Positions 9,167 through 17,449 of a stretch of 64,000 nt of DNA are shown here, piece by piece. The stretch covers positions 10,296,001-10,360,000 of the forward strand of contig NZ_CP107841.1 in the NCBI RefSeq assembly GCF_036346855.1, read 5' to 3'. The translations under genes and the position numbers were made by a program. The notes below the pieces were generated by a model. It made no database searches and had not been told where the DNA came from. It worked only from the letters and a program-made list of their open reading frames with translations. The DNA is from Streptomyces europaeiscabiei (GTDB taxonomy: Bacteria; Actinomycetota; Actinomycetes; Streptomycetales; Streptomycetaceae). The first letter of the stretch is position 1. Every line of letters begins with the position of its first letter.

Positions 9167-10785
9167 CAGGCCGCCCCCTCTCGCAGCGCCGACACCGGCA
9201 GCAGGGGTGCTCCCTCGCCATGAACCGTCACCGCCCGCGCGGAGTGCCGCGCGGCCTCCTCCCGCTCCACCGCCAGCCGCAGCAGTGCCGCCCGGTCGAC
9301 CTTGCCCCGGTCCGTCTCCGGCAGCGCGGCCACCGGGAGGACCGTGGCCGGCACGCAGTAGTACGGCAGTACGGCGGCCACAGCGCGCCGGGCCGTGTCC
9401 GGGTCGACGTCGGCCGGGCAGACGAAGGAGATCAGGCTGCGGGCGTCCCGCTTGAGGGTGACGGCGCGGGAGCAGCCCGCCACCGACTCCAGCACCGAGG
9501 AGACGGAGTCGAGTTCCACACGGAAGCCGCGGACCTTGACCTGGTCGTCGGTACGGCCCAGATGCTCGAGTTCGCCGTCCGGCGTCCAGCGGCCGAGGTC
9601 GCGGGTACGGAACATGCGGTGTCCGCCGCCGAGGAAGGGGTCGGGGGCGTACCGCTCGGCGTTCAGCGCCTCGTTGTTCAAGTAGCCCGCCGATACGCAG
9701 TCGCCCCCGGCCCACATCTCGCCGACCTCCCCGATGGGCAGCGCACGCCGGTGCTCATCGAGGACGTACACCGTGTTGTTGGGGGTGGGGCGGCCGATCG
9801 TGAGCAGTGCGTCGTCCACGCGGTGATGGCGCATCGTGTTGACGATCGTCGTCTCCGTGGGCCCGCAGGAGTTGTGGAAGGCGGACCGTCGGGCCCAGGT
9901 GTCCGCGAGAGGGCGCGGGCACGGCTCGCCCGCGACCGCCACCGTCCGCACTCGGGGGCAGTCCGCCGGGTCGATCCCGGACAGCACCGTCGGCGTCGCG
10001 ATCAGCACGTCCGCCGTACGGGCCGCCGCCGCGACGTCCTTGCCGCGGATGACGAGCGTGCCGCCGTGGGCGAGACAGCCGAGGATCTCCCAGGCGGCCA
10101 TGTCGAAGGCGATGTTGAGGAGCTGGGCGACCCGGTCACCGGGGCGGATGCCCAGGTCACCGGGCTCGGTGAGAAGGAGGTTCGCGACGTTGTGGTGGGT
10201 GACCTTCACCCCGTTGGGCTTGCCGGTCGTGCCGGAGGTGAACAGGACGTAGCACCCGTCGTCGGGGCGTACGGGCCGCTCGAGACGGACCGGCCCTTCC
10301 GTGGAGAGGCCGGTGAGATCGTCGTCGTCGAGCGTGATCAGCCGGTGTCCGGTGTCAGCCGGAGGCACCCGCAGTGTGTGCTCCGACTGGGTGAGGACGA
10401 CCCGGGTTCCGGCGGTGCGGATGACGTGCCGCAGCTGGGCGGCGGGGGTGAGGCCGATGTCCTGCGGGACGTAAGCGGCGCCGGCCTTCAGCGTGCCGAG
10501 CAGTCCGACGAGCATCGGGATGGAGCGGCGTACGAAGAGGCCGACGTGATCGCCGGGCCGTACGCCCTCCCGTACGAGTCCGGCCGCGAGCCGGTCGGCA
10601 CGACGGTTCAGCTCGCCGTACGTGATCGTCGTGCCCTGGTGCTCGGCGGCGACCGTGTGCGGCGCGGCGTTGGCCCGCCGTTCGACGGCGTGGTGGACGA
10701 GGGGGTCGGGGACGGGGACTTCAGGACCTTGGCCGAACTGCCAGAACAGGGCCCTGTCTTGGAGGGACAGATGGCTCAGGGGCAT
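9166..10785 (-). CDS. Stand-alone adenylation (AMP-binding) enzyme, NRPS-like
   Basis: Adenylate-forming enzyme of 539 residues that should activate a carboxylate with ATP. Core motifs are complete: A3 FTSGTTGKPNGV (182-193), A5 NSCGPTET near 305-312, A7 RTRDLGRW, A8 GRTDDQVKVRGFRVE and A10 TDRGKVDRAAL with its lysine. FDMAAWEI puts Asp at residue 228, the position that binds the alpha-amino group in amino-acid-specific NRPS domains, so an amino acid is the likely substrate. No carrier domain or thioesterase follows; only about 40 extra residues come after A10. A GGAGG site lies upstream of the ATG. The gene is followed, with a one-base overlap, by the membrane flavo-reductase; together they match the domain order of fungal TmpL. 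What accepts the adenylate is not evident. Confidence 0.9.
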   Translation of the reverse strand: MPLSHLSLQDRALFWQFGQGPEVPVPDPLVHHAVERRANAAPHTVAAEHQGTTITYGELNRRADRLAAGLVREGVRPGDHVGLFVRRSIPMLVGLLGTLKAGAAYVPQDIGLTPAAQLRHVIRTAGTRVVLTQSEHTLRVPPADTGHRLITLDDDDLTGLSTEGPVRLERPVRPDDGCYVLFTSGTTGKPNGVKVTHHNVANLLLTEPGDLGIRPGDRVAQLLNIAFDMAAWEILGCLAHGGTLVIRGKDVAAAARTADVLIATPTVLSGIDPADCPRVRTVAVAGEPCPRPLADTWARRSAFHNSCGPTETTIVNTMRHHRVDDALLTIGRPTPNNTVYVLDEHRRALPIGEVGEMWAGGDCVSAGYLNNEALNAERYAPDPFLGGGHRMFRTRDLGRWTPDGELEHLGRTDDQVKVRGFRVELDSVSSVLESVAGCSRAVTLKRDARSLISFVCPADVDPDTARRAVAAVLPYYCVPATVLPVAALPETDRGKVDRAALLRLAVEREEAARHSARAVTVHGEGAPLLPVSALREGAA

Positions 10786-11252
10786 GCTTCACAGACCTCC
10801 TGGCTGTGTGGGGAGAAGATGCCTCGGGCGACTGAACGCTGACGTGCGTCGATATGTCGAGCATCGTGCGGAGGTGCAGGGCGACAACACCGGAGTGCGG
10901 TGGCGGCTCCCATAGCTTCAACGTTCAATGTGGTCTGCGTCACTGTGAAAACAAGTCACATGACTGGACTGGCAGCACATCGACAGCTTCCGTACGGGCA
11001 GACGACAGAATCCTCACGCGCAGCGCGTGTAACGGGACGCGTTGATCGAGTGGGATGCTGCCCACTCGATTCCTGATGTTCGTCGCCACTGGGTGGTGAG
11101 CGGATTGCCCGCGTCGCGCGGGAGTTGGGGGAGGACGCCGAACTGCCCCGACCGCTTCTCGCCGTCACCGACTGCGAGTGGGATCTCGGGCTCGCTGAGT
11201 GACGGAATCGGCGCACTGGTATCCACCCAGGCCTGCGTTCTGATCCGCTGTC
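10786..11252. other. Intergenic region upstream of the adenylation operon
   Basis: No convincing gene. It should contain the promoter for the minus-strand operon ending at 7006. Notable items are a LacI-like palindrome TTCAACGTTCAA at 10917-10928 and a perfect 10-bp inverted repeat with a 6-nt loop at 11045-11070 (ATCGAGTGGG and CCCACTCGAT), which may be a terminator or transposon scar. Confidence 0.4.
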
Positions 11253-11687
11253 ATGGCCGGAAGCGCAGCGACGGTCTGGGGAACTCTCATCGGTGCCCTG
11301 GGAGGTCTGAGCGGCGGGTGACTCACAGTGCTGGGGCAAGGCCGCCGGCAACGCGCCGAGCACGCACGTTGGTGGGAGGAGGTCCGGCGCAACGCCTACA
11401 CCACCTGCATCAGCGCATCCAACCGGCTCCCGGCGGCATGGTGGAAGATGGCCGACCTTCACGCTGACGACAGCAGCACCTCGGGACAGCGGCAGGCTGG
11501 GTTCGTCCGAGCGCATGATGCCTGGACCAGGTTCAGCGGTGCTGTGGCTGCGGTGGCAGTTGTTGAGCCCCGGTCTGTTGCCGACGCTGCGGACTCGTTC
11601 CGGCGAGCCCTCTACGAGACGGACATGATCGGCCCTCGCTCGGTGCGAGGCCGCCCGTTCGCGTGCGAGCGGTTGACGGCCTGCTGA
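11253..11687 (+). pseudogene. Broken small membrane-anchored protein gene with in-frame stop
   Basis: From ATG 11253 the frame reads a short hydrophobic N-terminus (VWGTLIGALGGLSGG), meets TGA at 11319-11321, and continues in the same frame as a sensible protein (ARWWEEVRRNAYTTCISASNRLPAAWW). This resembles actinobacterial hypothetical proteins with one N-terminal membrane helix followed by a charged helical domain. The 3' end runs into IS-derived sequence at about 11650, so the natural C-terminus is lost. A GTG restart at 11328 lacks a ribosome site. Confidence 0.6.
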
Positions 11688-11985
11688 CCAGCGGACAGCG
11701 TCTCCCACTGTTCCCAGCAGGGAACTCGCACGGTGCCGTCGGCACCTCGGTAGGCCTTGTCAGCCCCGCACTCCATCCCGACCCCTCCAGGGCGTCGATG
11801 GTGCCGTGGGTTCGCGCGGCCTCGATGTCGTGGATTGCTTCGAGGCCAGGACGTCGACGGCCTCGGCGACGTACCGGTGGGCGGTGGAGGTGCCTACGCC
11901 GAACTCGGCAGTGAGGGGCGTAGGTGTGACCGCAGTGCAGATGGGCCCGGCACCGGCGGTGCCTGTCGTCCGGCGGGCAGGCGGC
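11651..11985 (-). mobile_element. Remnant of an IS5-type (DDE_Tnp_4) transposase gene
   Basis: On the minus strand, two blocks typical of Streptomyces IS5-like transposases are still readable in different frames. One is a helix-turn-helix region (HCGHTYA, then EFGVGTSTAHRYVAEAVDV) at about 11840-11940. The other is a C-terminal block (DKAYRGADGTVRVP, then LSAGQQAVNRSHANGR) at 11651-11761. Frameshifts and loss of the central catalytic region show it is dead. It separates the broken gene at 11253 from the truncated antiporter, so it probably caused both truncations. Confidence 0.65.
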
Positions 11986-12073
11986 GCCGACGCGTGCCTT
12001 GTTCACGGCGACGTGCCGCCAGTGCAGTGGCGACGAAGCACAGGGCTGAGGTGGACAGATCGGCGCCGGCTGG

Positions 12074-12915
12074 GTGGACGAGCGCGCGGAAGCTCCTGGC
12101 AGGACGGCTTGGGTCGGCTGGATGGCACCGCGCGGCATCGTCGCGGCCGCAATGGCTTCGACGTTCTCGGCCGGCCTGGTGGGCCAAAGGATCGGTGGCG
12201 CCTCGAAGATCCTTCCGGCGACATTCGTGGTGATCGTCGCGACCGTGACGCTCTACGGACTGACCGCCTCGCCCATGGCCCGGGGCCTGGGCGTCGTGCG
12301 CCCCTCCCGCTCGCGTCCGCTGCTGGTCGGCGGCGACCCCTGGGTGGTCGACCCGGGGGTGGCCCTGAAGTCGGCCGGGCTGGAGGTGCTGATGTGGGCA
12401 GGGGAGGAGGAGCAGCGCGAACGCATCCGACAGGCCGGGGTCGAGCTCGCGCCCGGTGAGCTGCTGGCCGCAGCCGCCGCTGGGGCCGCCGAACTGGAGG
12501 GCATCACGGCGGTGTACTTCCTCACCGACGAGGACGACTTCAACGCCCTGGCAGTGGTGATGCTGCGCGGCAGAGTGGAGGAGGCGGTGCACCGCCTCAA
12601 CGCACCGGTCGACACAGCCACGGCGTGGTGGCGCCGTTCATCGGCGGCGAAGTCCTGTTCGGCGCGGATCTGACCTGGCAGACGTTCTCCCGCAAGTACG
12701 AGGACGGGGCAGCCGTCCTGGCGCAGCCCTCCGGCGATGCCCTGCCCTCCGGCTGCGCTCTGCTGTTCCTGGTACGGCCGGACGGCCGCCTCGATGTACG
12801 GCCGGACGGCCGCCTCGATCCGGTCACGCAAGGCAGCGGACAGCTCCCCGGGCCCGGGGACACGGTCGTCCTGCCGGTCCCGGGCGGACCGGGTGCCGAG
12901 GGTCCACCGGAGTAG
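12074..12915 (+). pseudogene. Truncated, frameshifted cation/proton antiporter (C-terminal part)
   Basis: The first frame (12074-about 12615) carries the last membrane segments of a CPA1-type antiporter (WVGWMAPRGIVAAAMAST, ILPATFVVIVATVTLYGL). A Rossmann-like regulatory domain follows (PLLVGGDPWVVDPG, VYFLTDEDDFNALAVVML). At about 12610-12625 the frame shifts by one base; the continuation (VVAPFIGGEVLFGADLTWQTFSRKYEDGAAVLAQ) lies in the frame ending at 12915. The N-terminal transport core of roughly 400 residues is missing, next to an IS remnant. A 24-bp perfect tandem duplication (12772-12795, 12796-12819) adds VRPDGRLD twice. Confidence 0.8.
12772..12819 (+). repeat. 24-bp perfect tandem duplication in the antiporter pseudogene
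   Basis: The 24-mer beginning GTACGGCCGGACGGCC occurs at 12772-12795 and again, without a change, at 12796-12819. It duplicates eight codons and looks like a recent slippage event in a gene free of selection. Confidence 0.9.
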
Positions 12916-13253
12916 ACCGGCCCTCGGCTGTCGGCCGCCCGAAGCCCGGCCGTTCCCAGCGGGCCGCACCCGGGACCCCGAATCACCCGGCCTTACTCGC
13001 CCGACTCACTGGTGGTCCGCGCACGTCACCCGCATGGACAGTCCCAGTGGCACATCGACGTACGGCGGTGCTTGCTGGTCTTGGTCGCCACCCGGGCCTT
13101 CGCGCGAGGTCGCAGCGCACCCTCCGACCCGCGACGCGTCGGGCGGAACTCGCGCCCTCGGATGCTGTCCACCGACACCGCCACCGGACGGGGGAAACCG
13201 CTGTCACCGCACGGGGAGCAGAACCGGCCGGGAGAGGGAGCGAAAGACCGCCC

Positions 13254-13922
13254 ATGGAGACGAAGCTTCAGGCGCTGCGCACTCCACGAGCCGCGGGACT
13301 GGTGGGGATCATCTTCGCCCTGCTGCTCGCCGCGGCCATCATCATGGTCCGCGTGGCGATACCGGACGAGCCCGACTACGTGGGCAACAGCTGGGTCACC
13401 GACCCCTCGCGTCGGCGTACGGTACATACGGCGCTCAACCTCATTCCCTTCGCGGGCATCTTCTTCCTGTGGTTCATGGGCGCTGTGCGCGCCCGCATCG
13501 GAGCGGCCGAGGACCAGTTCTTCGCCATGGTCTTCCTGGGCAGCGGTCTGCTGTTCGTGGCGACTCTCTTCGGGGCCGCGGCGGCGGCCGGCGGCCTACT
13601 GGTCACGGCCGATGCATCCGGGGCCGGCTCCAAGCCGCCAGGGTGGTCATTCGGCAGTCATGTCACCTACAGCCTCCTGACCACCTACGCGATGCGCATG
13701 GCCGCGGTATTCACCTTCACGACCTCCACCATCGGGCATCGGCTCGGAGTCCTTCCGCGCTGGCTTGCCCTCCTCGGCTATCTCGTAGCTCTGACGCTGC
13801 TCGTCGTCTCGCGCAGCATCGCCTGGGCCGAGCTGGTCTTCCCCGTGTGGGCTCTTGTCGTCAGCCTGCACATTCTTGTGGCGAGTTTCCGCCCGAGGCC
13901 CGCACCTGTCGTGACGTCCTGA
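13254..13922 (+). CDS. Hypothetical integral membrane protein (four to five segments)
   Basis: A protein of 222 residues from ATG 13254, preceded by a GGGAGAGGGA ribosome site. Segments can be seen at AGLVGIIFALLLAAAIIMV, LNLIPFAGIFFLWFMGAV, FLGSGLLFVATLFGAAAAAG, MAAVFTFTTSTIG, ALLGYLVALTLLVV and LVFPVWALVVSLHILV. No enzymatic motif is seen. The overall look resembles actinobacterial hypothetical membrane proteins. It is the only clearly intact gene between the two IS remnants. The longer frame from 13047 is unlikely since its added N-terminus is Arg-rich, non-hydrophobic shadow sequence. Confidence 0.75.
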   Translation: METKLQALRTPRAAGLVGIIFALLLAAAIIMVRVAIPDEPDYVGNSWVTDPSRRRTVHTALNLIPFAGIFFLWFMGAVRARIGAAEDQFFAMVFLGSGLLFVATLFGAAAAAGGLLVTADASGAGSKPPGWSFGSHVTYSLLTTYAMRMAAVFTFTTSTIGHRLGVLPRWLALLGYLVALTLLVVSRSIAWAELVFPVWALVVSLHILVASFRPRPAPVVTS

Positions 13923-14159
13923 TCGGTCCTTCCCCCGACGGTTCGAGCGAATCACCGTCCACAGGAGCTCTGCCCCGAGTTCCGGGGCGGTGCCTCTGCG
14001 CGTGGGGCGCCCTTCCGATCGCCGAGGGCCTCGGCATGCTTGCCTGTGCCCTCACCGTGCGTCGACGCTCCAGCAGCCGACACGGTCGACGACAGACGTG
14101 AGCTCCTGGCATCACGGGCGGTGGACGTGGTGCCGTTCTCGCCGCCCGTGGTCGACCGC
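13923..14159. other. Region without supported genes
   Basis: Only overlapping low-quality frames are present. Sequence next to the IS630 remnant may be degraded IS interior. Confidence 0.4.
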
Positions 14160-14356
14160 CCGCGCACGCCGGCACGATCCGCGCGCGCAGGGCCAGCGCC
14201 TGAGCCGACGACGGCCGACGCGTCCACCGTTCCAACACCGCCCGCTCGTCATCGGACAGCAGCAACGGTTCCAGCTTCGGGCCCCGACGAGGAACTGACG
14301 CACCAGCAGCAGAAGTCACACAACTACTAACGATCAACTACTGGCGCAGGACGCTA
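14160..14356 (-). mobile_element. Remnant of an IS630-type transposase gene (N-terminal part)
   Basis: Minus-strand reading gives PRRGPKLEPLLLSDDERAVL then RWTRRPSSAQALALRARIV, the standard N-terminus of IS630-type transposases in Streptomyces, before the frame decays near 14160. The radical-SAM gene on the other side stops abruptly beside a CTAG at 14354-14357, the target preferred by IS630-type elements. Only about 50 residues of the transposase survive. Confidence 0.7.
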
Positions 14357-14876
14357 GCGGGGTGCGGACCTCCAGCCAGCGGCTGACCTTGTCGTCCGCG
14401 GTGGTCACGGTCATGCCGACCTCCGCCCGGGGCAGCCTGGTGAGCAGATCGATGTCACGGGTGACGACGGGCGACTTGGTCAGGATGCGGACCAGACCCG
14501 GGTACTCGACCGCCTCCAGCTCGCGCAGGATGCCCCGGGTGAGCCGGTAGCGCGTTTCGTGCCCCTGGTAGGGGTCGGTGACCGAGCTGAGCAGCATCGT
14601 GCCGTGGCGTTTGTGCTCGGGCATCCTGGCCAGCTCCTTGCGGGCCGGGTCGACGGCGTTCTTCTTCACGTACAGGTACTCGCCCCACTCCTTCGCCGAC
14701 CGGCCGAACTGCCGTCCGGCGAAAGAGGCGAAGCAGTACGCGCAGCCCAGAACGCAGCCGGTGTACGGGTTGATCACGTAGTCGTTCGACGGGGTCCTCG
14801 ACTGCTGGATCAGGGTCTTCGCCTCGATCTCGACCGGTTCCACGAGGGTTCCTCTCTGCCGGGCCGCCCGTGCCAC
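14334..14876 (-). pseudogene. Radical SAM protein (SplB-like family), C-terminally truncated
   Basis: A 180-codon frame with the [4Fe-4S] motif CVLGCAYC (CX3CX2C) near residue 42 and flanking family sequence (SNDYVINPYTG, LLSSVTDPYQGHE, TRGILRELE, LTKSPVVTRDIDLL). Family members of the spore-photoproduct-lyase-like radical SAM group are usually about 290-340 residues. Here the match ends at VSRWLEVRTPLAS and a stop follows within four codons. The break coincides with a CTAG and with the IS630 remnant, so insertion followed by IS decay is the likely cause. The Fe-S half remains intact but the product is probably non-functional. Confidence 0.75.
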
Positions 14877-14964
14877 GGTCGTGCCCGCGTTCCTGGGCCG
14901 CCCGCGGGGCGACGCGACCGGACGTCCAAACTTGCATCACAAGAAACAATAATCCCTGGAAGTT

Positions 14965-14978
14965 GATTCCATGGAATC
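14965..14978. promoter_or_regulatory. 14-bp perfect palindrome
   Basis: GATTCCATGGAATC lies in the AT-richer gap between the truncated radical-SAM gene and the VOC gene. It may be an operator for either side; no regulator is assigned. Confidence 0.4.
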
Positions 14979-15142
14979 TAAATGGTTTGCTGGGCGGGCG
15001 GCCGATCCGGCGCCTTGGTTGCCCGCCCCAGCAGGTGTGCGCCGTGAGGCCGTTCCGGCGGAGTGTGGTCGTCACCCTCCGGATCGAGCCCGCCCTGGAG
15101 GGTTACCTTTGTCCCTAAATGGGGCTGTGAGGAGTGAATGTC

Positions 15143-15523
15143 ATGACCGTTCCCGCCTTCAACTCGGTCGCCTGGTTCGAGTTCGGCACCGACCAGCCGG
15201 AGAAGGTCAAGGAGTTCTACGGAGAGCTCTTCGGCTGGAACTACGTCCTCAACACCAACACCCCGGGCGTCACCTATCACTCGGTGATGACGCCCGGTGC
15301 ACAGCAGCCGGCGGGCGGCGTGTGGCAGTCGGAAGGCGAGTTCCCCAACTACGCGATCTTCTACGTACTCGTCCAGGACGTCGCCGCGACCGTCGAGCGC
15401 GCCGGCGCACTGGGCGCCGAGGTGCTCATGAAACCGGTCTCCGACTCCGCGGGCTTCACCTTCGCCCGGCTGGGGGACACGGCCGGCAACCATTTCGGCG
15501 TCTTCTCCGCACCCGCAAACTGA
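15143..15523 (+). CDS. VOC-family (glyoxalase/bleomycin-resistance fold) protein
   Basis: Small protein of 126 residues with two beta-alpha-beta-beta-beta modules. Characteristic runs are VAWFEFGTDQPEKVKEFYGELFGW at the start, NYAIFYVLVQDVAATVERAGALGAEVLMKPV in the second half, and the terminal LGDTAGNHFGVFS. VOC proteins are metal-dependent enzymes or binding proteins; the substrate cannot be named here. ATG 15143 is preferred to GTG 15134 because AGGAG lies 8 nt before it. It starts a run of four small plus-strand genes (to 17370) of stress or housekeeping type. Confidence 0.88.
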   Translation: MTVPAFNSVAWFEFGTDQPEKVKEFYGELFGWNYVLNTNTPGVTYHSVMTPGAQQPAGGVWQSEGEFPNYAIFYVLVQDVAATVERAGALGAEVLMKPVSDSAGFTFARLGDTAGNHFGVFSAPAN

Positions 15524-15661
15524 CCGACCGCACAGGCCACCGCACGGCACTCGCACGATGGCCCGTCCCGCAGCATCACGGCTGACGGCCTTCTCGTTCC
15601 GCCCCTGCCGGAGCCAACCGCAGGGCCCGCGTCCTCACCGTCCCCGACCGGAAGGTCCCCG

Positions 15662-16441
15662 TTGTCCGGCGCCAGCACCAGCGAAAAGATCCCCGTCCAC
15701 GTCTACGGCGGCCCGACCACCCTGATCGAGTACGGCGGGCTCAGGTTAGTCACCGACCCCACCTTCGACCCGCCCGGCGAGTACCCCATGCCTCTCCCCG
15801 GCGACCACAGGCTCGTCAAGACCGACCCGTCGCCCGTCATCGCCGCCGAACTGGGCGGCATCGACGCCGTCCTGCTCTCCCACGACACGCACGACGACAA
15901 CCTGGACAACGCCGGCCGCGCCTTCCTGCCCGGCGTTCCGGTCGTGTTCACAACTGTCGGCGGCGCGGGTCGTCTGGGCGGCAACGCACGGGGGCTGGCC
16001 TTCTGGGAGACCGCCGAACTCTCGCGGCCCGACGGCGGCACCGTGACCGTCACGGGTGTGCCCGCCCGGCACGGCCCCGTCGGCTGTGAACCGGTCACCG
16101 GCGACGTCGTCGGCTTCATCCTCACCTCCGACGACCTGCCCCCGGTCTACGTCAGCGGCGACAACGCCGCTCTGGAGCACGTCAAGGAGATCGCCGAGAA
16201 GTTCGCTCCCGTCGACACCGCGGTCCTCTTCCTCGGCGGCGCCCGCATGACCTTCGCCTTCGACAACGCCCTGCTCACCCTGGACAGCGCGCAGGGCGCC
16301 CAGGCCGCGCAGATACTCGGCGCCCGCCGGGTCGTCCCCGCCCACTTCGACAGCTGGGCCCACTTCAAGGAAGGCCGAAACGAGATCGAGGCCGCGTTCA
16401 CCGAGGTCGGCCTCGCCGACCGCCTCGACTTCGCCCGATAA
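15662..16441 (+). CDS. MBL-fold metal-dependent hydrolase (UlaG/RomA-like)
   Basis: Predicted metallo-beta-lactamase-fold hydrolase of 259 residues. The first metal motif reads SHDTHDDNLD (near residue 78), the variant of HxHxDH used by UlaG-like enzymes. Further metal ligands are probably H in PARHGPVG, D in VYVSGDNAAL and H in VPAHFDSW. The sequence starts with GGPTTLIEYGGLRLVTDPTF, as usual for this subfamily. The start appears to be TTG 15662; no better start is seen. It lies upstream of the SnoaL-like gene with a 35-bp gap, so the two may be co-transcribed. Substrate unknown. Confidence 0.87.
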   Translation: MSGASTSEKIPVHVYGGPTTLIEYGGLRLVTDPTFDPPGEYPMPLPGDHRLVKTDPSPVIAAELGGIDAVLLSHDTHDDNLDNAGRAFLPGVPVVFTTVGGAGRLGGNARGLAFWETAELSRPDGGTVTVTGVPARHGPVGCEPVTGDVVGFILTSDDLPPVYVSGDNAALEHVKEIAEKFAPVDTAVLFLGGARMTFAFDNALLTLDSAQGAQAAQILGARRVVPAHFDSWAHFKEGRNEIEAAFTEVGLADRLDFAR

Positions 16442-16476
16442 CCACCCCCCCGCACAAGAACCCAGGAGCAAACGAC

Positions 16477-16869
16477 ATGACCAGCGCGAACATCGACACC
16501 GCCCGCACCTACTTCCAGGCCGTCCAGACCGGAGACATGGCCGCTCTCGGAGAACTTCTCGACGCCGACATCGTCTGGCACCAGCCCGGCGCCAATCAGT
16601 TCTCCGGCGAACACAAGGGCCAGGCCGCCGTCTTCCAGATGCTCGGCAGCATGATGGAGACCAGCCAGGGCACCTTCGCCATCGACAAGCTCCACACCCT
16701 CATGGGCAACGGCGACCTGGTCGCCGCCACCATCCACTTCACCGGCCGCCACGGCGACACGTCGATGAGCATGGACGGCGTCGACGTCCTGCGCATCGAG
16801 AACGGCAAGATCACCGAGATGTGGCTCTTCTCCGCCGACCCGGCCGCCGAAGACGCCTTCTGGGGCTAG
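16477..16869 (+). CDS. SnoaL/NTF2-like protein
   Basis: Protein of 130 residues with the cone-shaped NTF2-like fold signature: an N-terminal helix (NIDTARTYFQAVQTGDMAALGELLDADIVW), GANQFSGEHKGQAAVFQML, and a C-terminal sheet ending FSADPAAEDAFWG. Members include polyketide cyclases, isomerases and many unassigned stress proteins. The ribosome site AGGAG (CCAGGAGCAAACG) lies upstream of ATG 16477. It sits between the MBL-fold and PPOX genes, probably in one transcript. Confidence 0.88.
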   Translation: MTSANIDTARTYFQAVQTGDMAALGELLDADIVWHQPGANQFSGEHKGQAAVFQMLGSMMETSQGTFAIDKLHTLMGNGDLVAATIHFTGRHGDTSMSMDGVDVLRIENGKITEMWLFSADPAAEDAFWG

Positions 16870-16944
16870 AACCCGCGGTGCCCGAGGCCGAACTCGGCCT
16901 CGGGCACCCACCAGTTGATCCATACGCACACGGAAGGCACCCGC

Positions 16945-17370
16945 ATGCGGAAGATGACCGAGCGGCAGTGGCGGGCGTTCGTCACGCACGGCACCCGTAC
17001 CGGCAAGCTGTCCACCGTCCGCGCCGACGGCAGCCCCCACGTGACACCGGTCTGGTTCCTCCTCGACGGCGACGACATCGTGCTCACCACCGAGAAGAAC
17101 GGGGTCAAGGGCCGCAACCTCGCCCGCGACGGACGGTTCGCCCTCTGCGTCGACGAGGACCGGCCCCCGTACGCGTTCGTCCTCCTCCAGGGCCGCGCGA
17201 CGATCTCCGAGGACCCGGAGGACATGGTGCGCTGGGGCGGCCTCCTCGGTGCCCGATACATGGGCGACGATCGCACGGAGGAGTACGGCGCACGCAACGG
17301 CGGTCCCGGGAACCTCCTCGTCCAGGGCCGCATCGACAAAGTCATCGCCTTCGGCGGCATCGCCGACTGA
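16945..17370 (+). CDS. PPOX-class flavin/F420-dependent oxidoreductase
   Basis: Split-barrel protein of 141 residues, related to pyridoxamine 5'-phosphate oxidases. Motifs: GTRTGKLSTVRADGSPHVTPVWFLLDGD and TEKNGVKGRNLARDGRFALCVD, typical of actinobacterial F420-dependent PPOX proteins, then RIDKVIAFGG at the end. It should bind FMN or F420 and reduce a small substrate. ATG 16945 follows a GGAAGG site; the earlier ATG at 16915 gives a non-conserved extension. Confidence 0.87.
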   Translation: MRKMTERQWRAFVTHGTRTGKLSTVRADGSPHVTPVWFLLDGDDIVLTTEKNGVKGRNLARDGRFALCVDEDRPPYAFVLLQGRATISEDPEDMVRWGGLLGARYMGDDRTEEYGARNGGPGNLLVQGRIDKVIAFGGIAD

Positions 17371-17376
17371 AGCGTC

Positions 17377-17424
17377 GGGCTGATGGGCCGGGGGCTGCGT
17401 TCCTCCGGCCCGGTCCATCAGCCC
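17377..17424. terminator. Bidirectional terminator between PPOX and MarR genes
   Basis: GGGCTGATGG (17377-17386) pairs with CCATCAGCCC (17415-17424), with further GC pairing inside. It serves two convergent genes. Confidence 0.75.
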
Positions 17425-17449
17425 ATGGGCGCTGCGGAGGCGTCGCCGC

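Noticed and set aside
10917..10928. LacI-like palindrome TTCAACGTTCAA upstream of the adenylation operon
   Set aside because: Resembles the rhamnoside operators but is single, 34 kb away and has weaker arms; kept only as a note.
11045..11070. 10-bp inverted repeat as an IS end or terminator
   Set aside because: No transposase frame or target duplication could be matched with it and no gene ends nearby.
13861..14337. 158-codon minus-strand frame as an intact gene
   Set aside because: Only its beginning has IS630 transposase similarity; the rest is frame noise.
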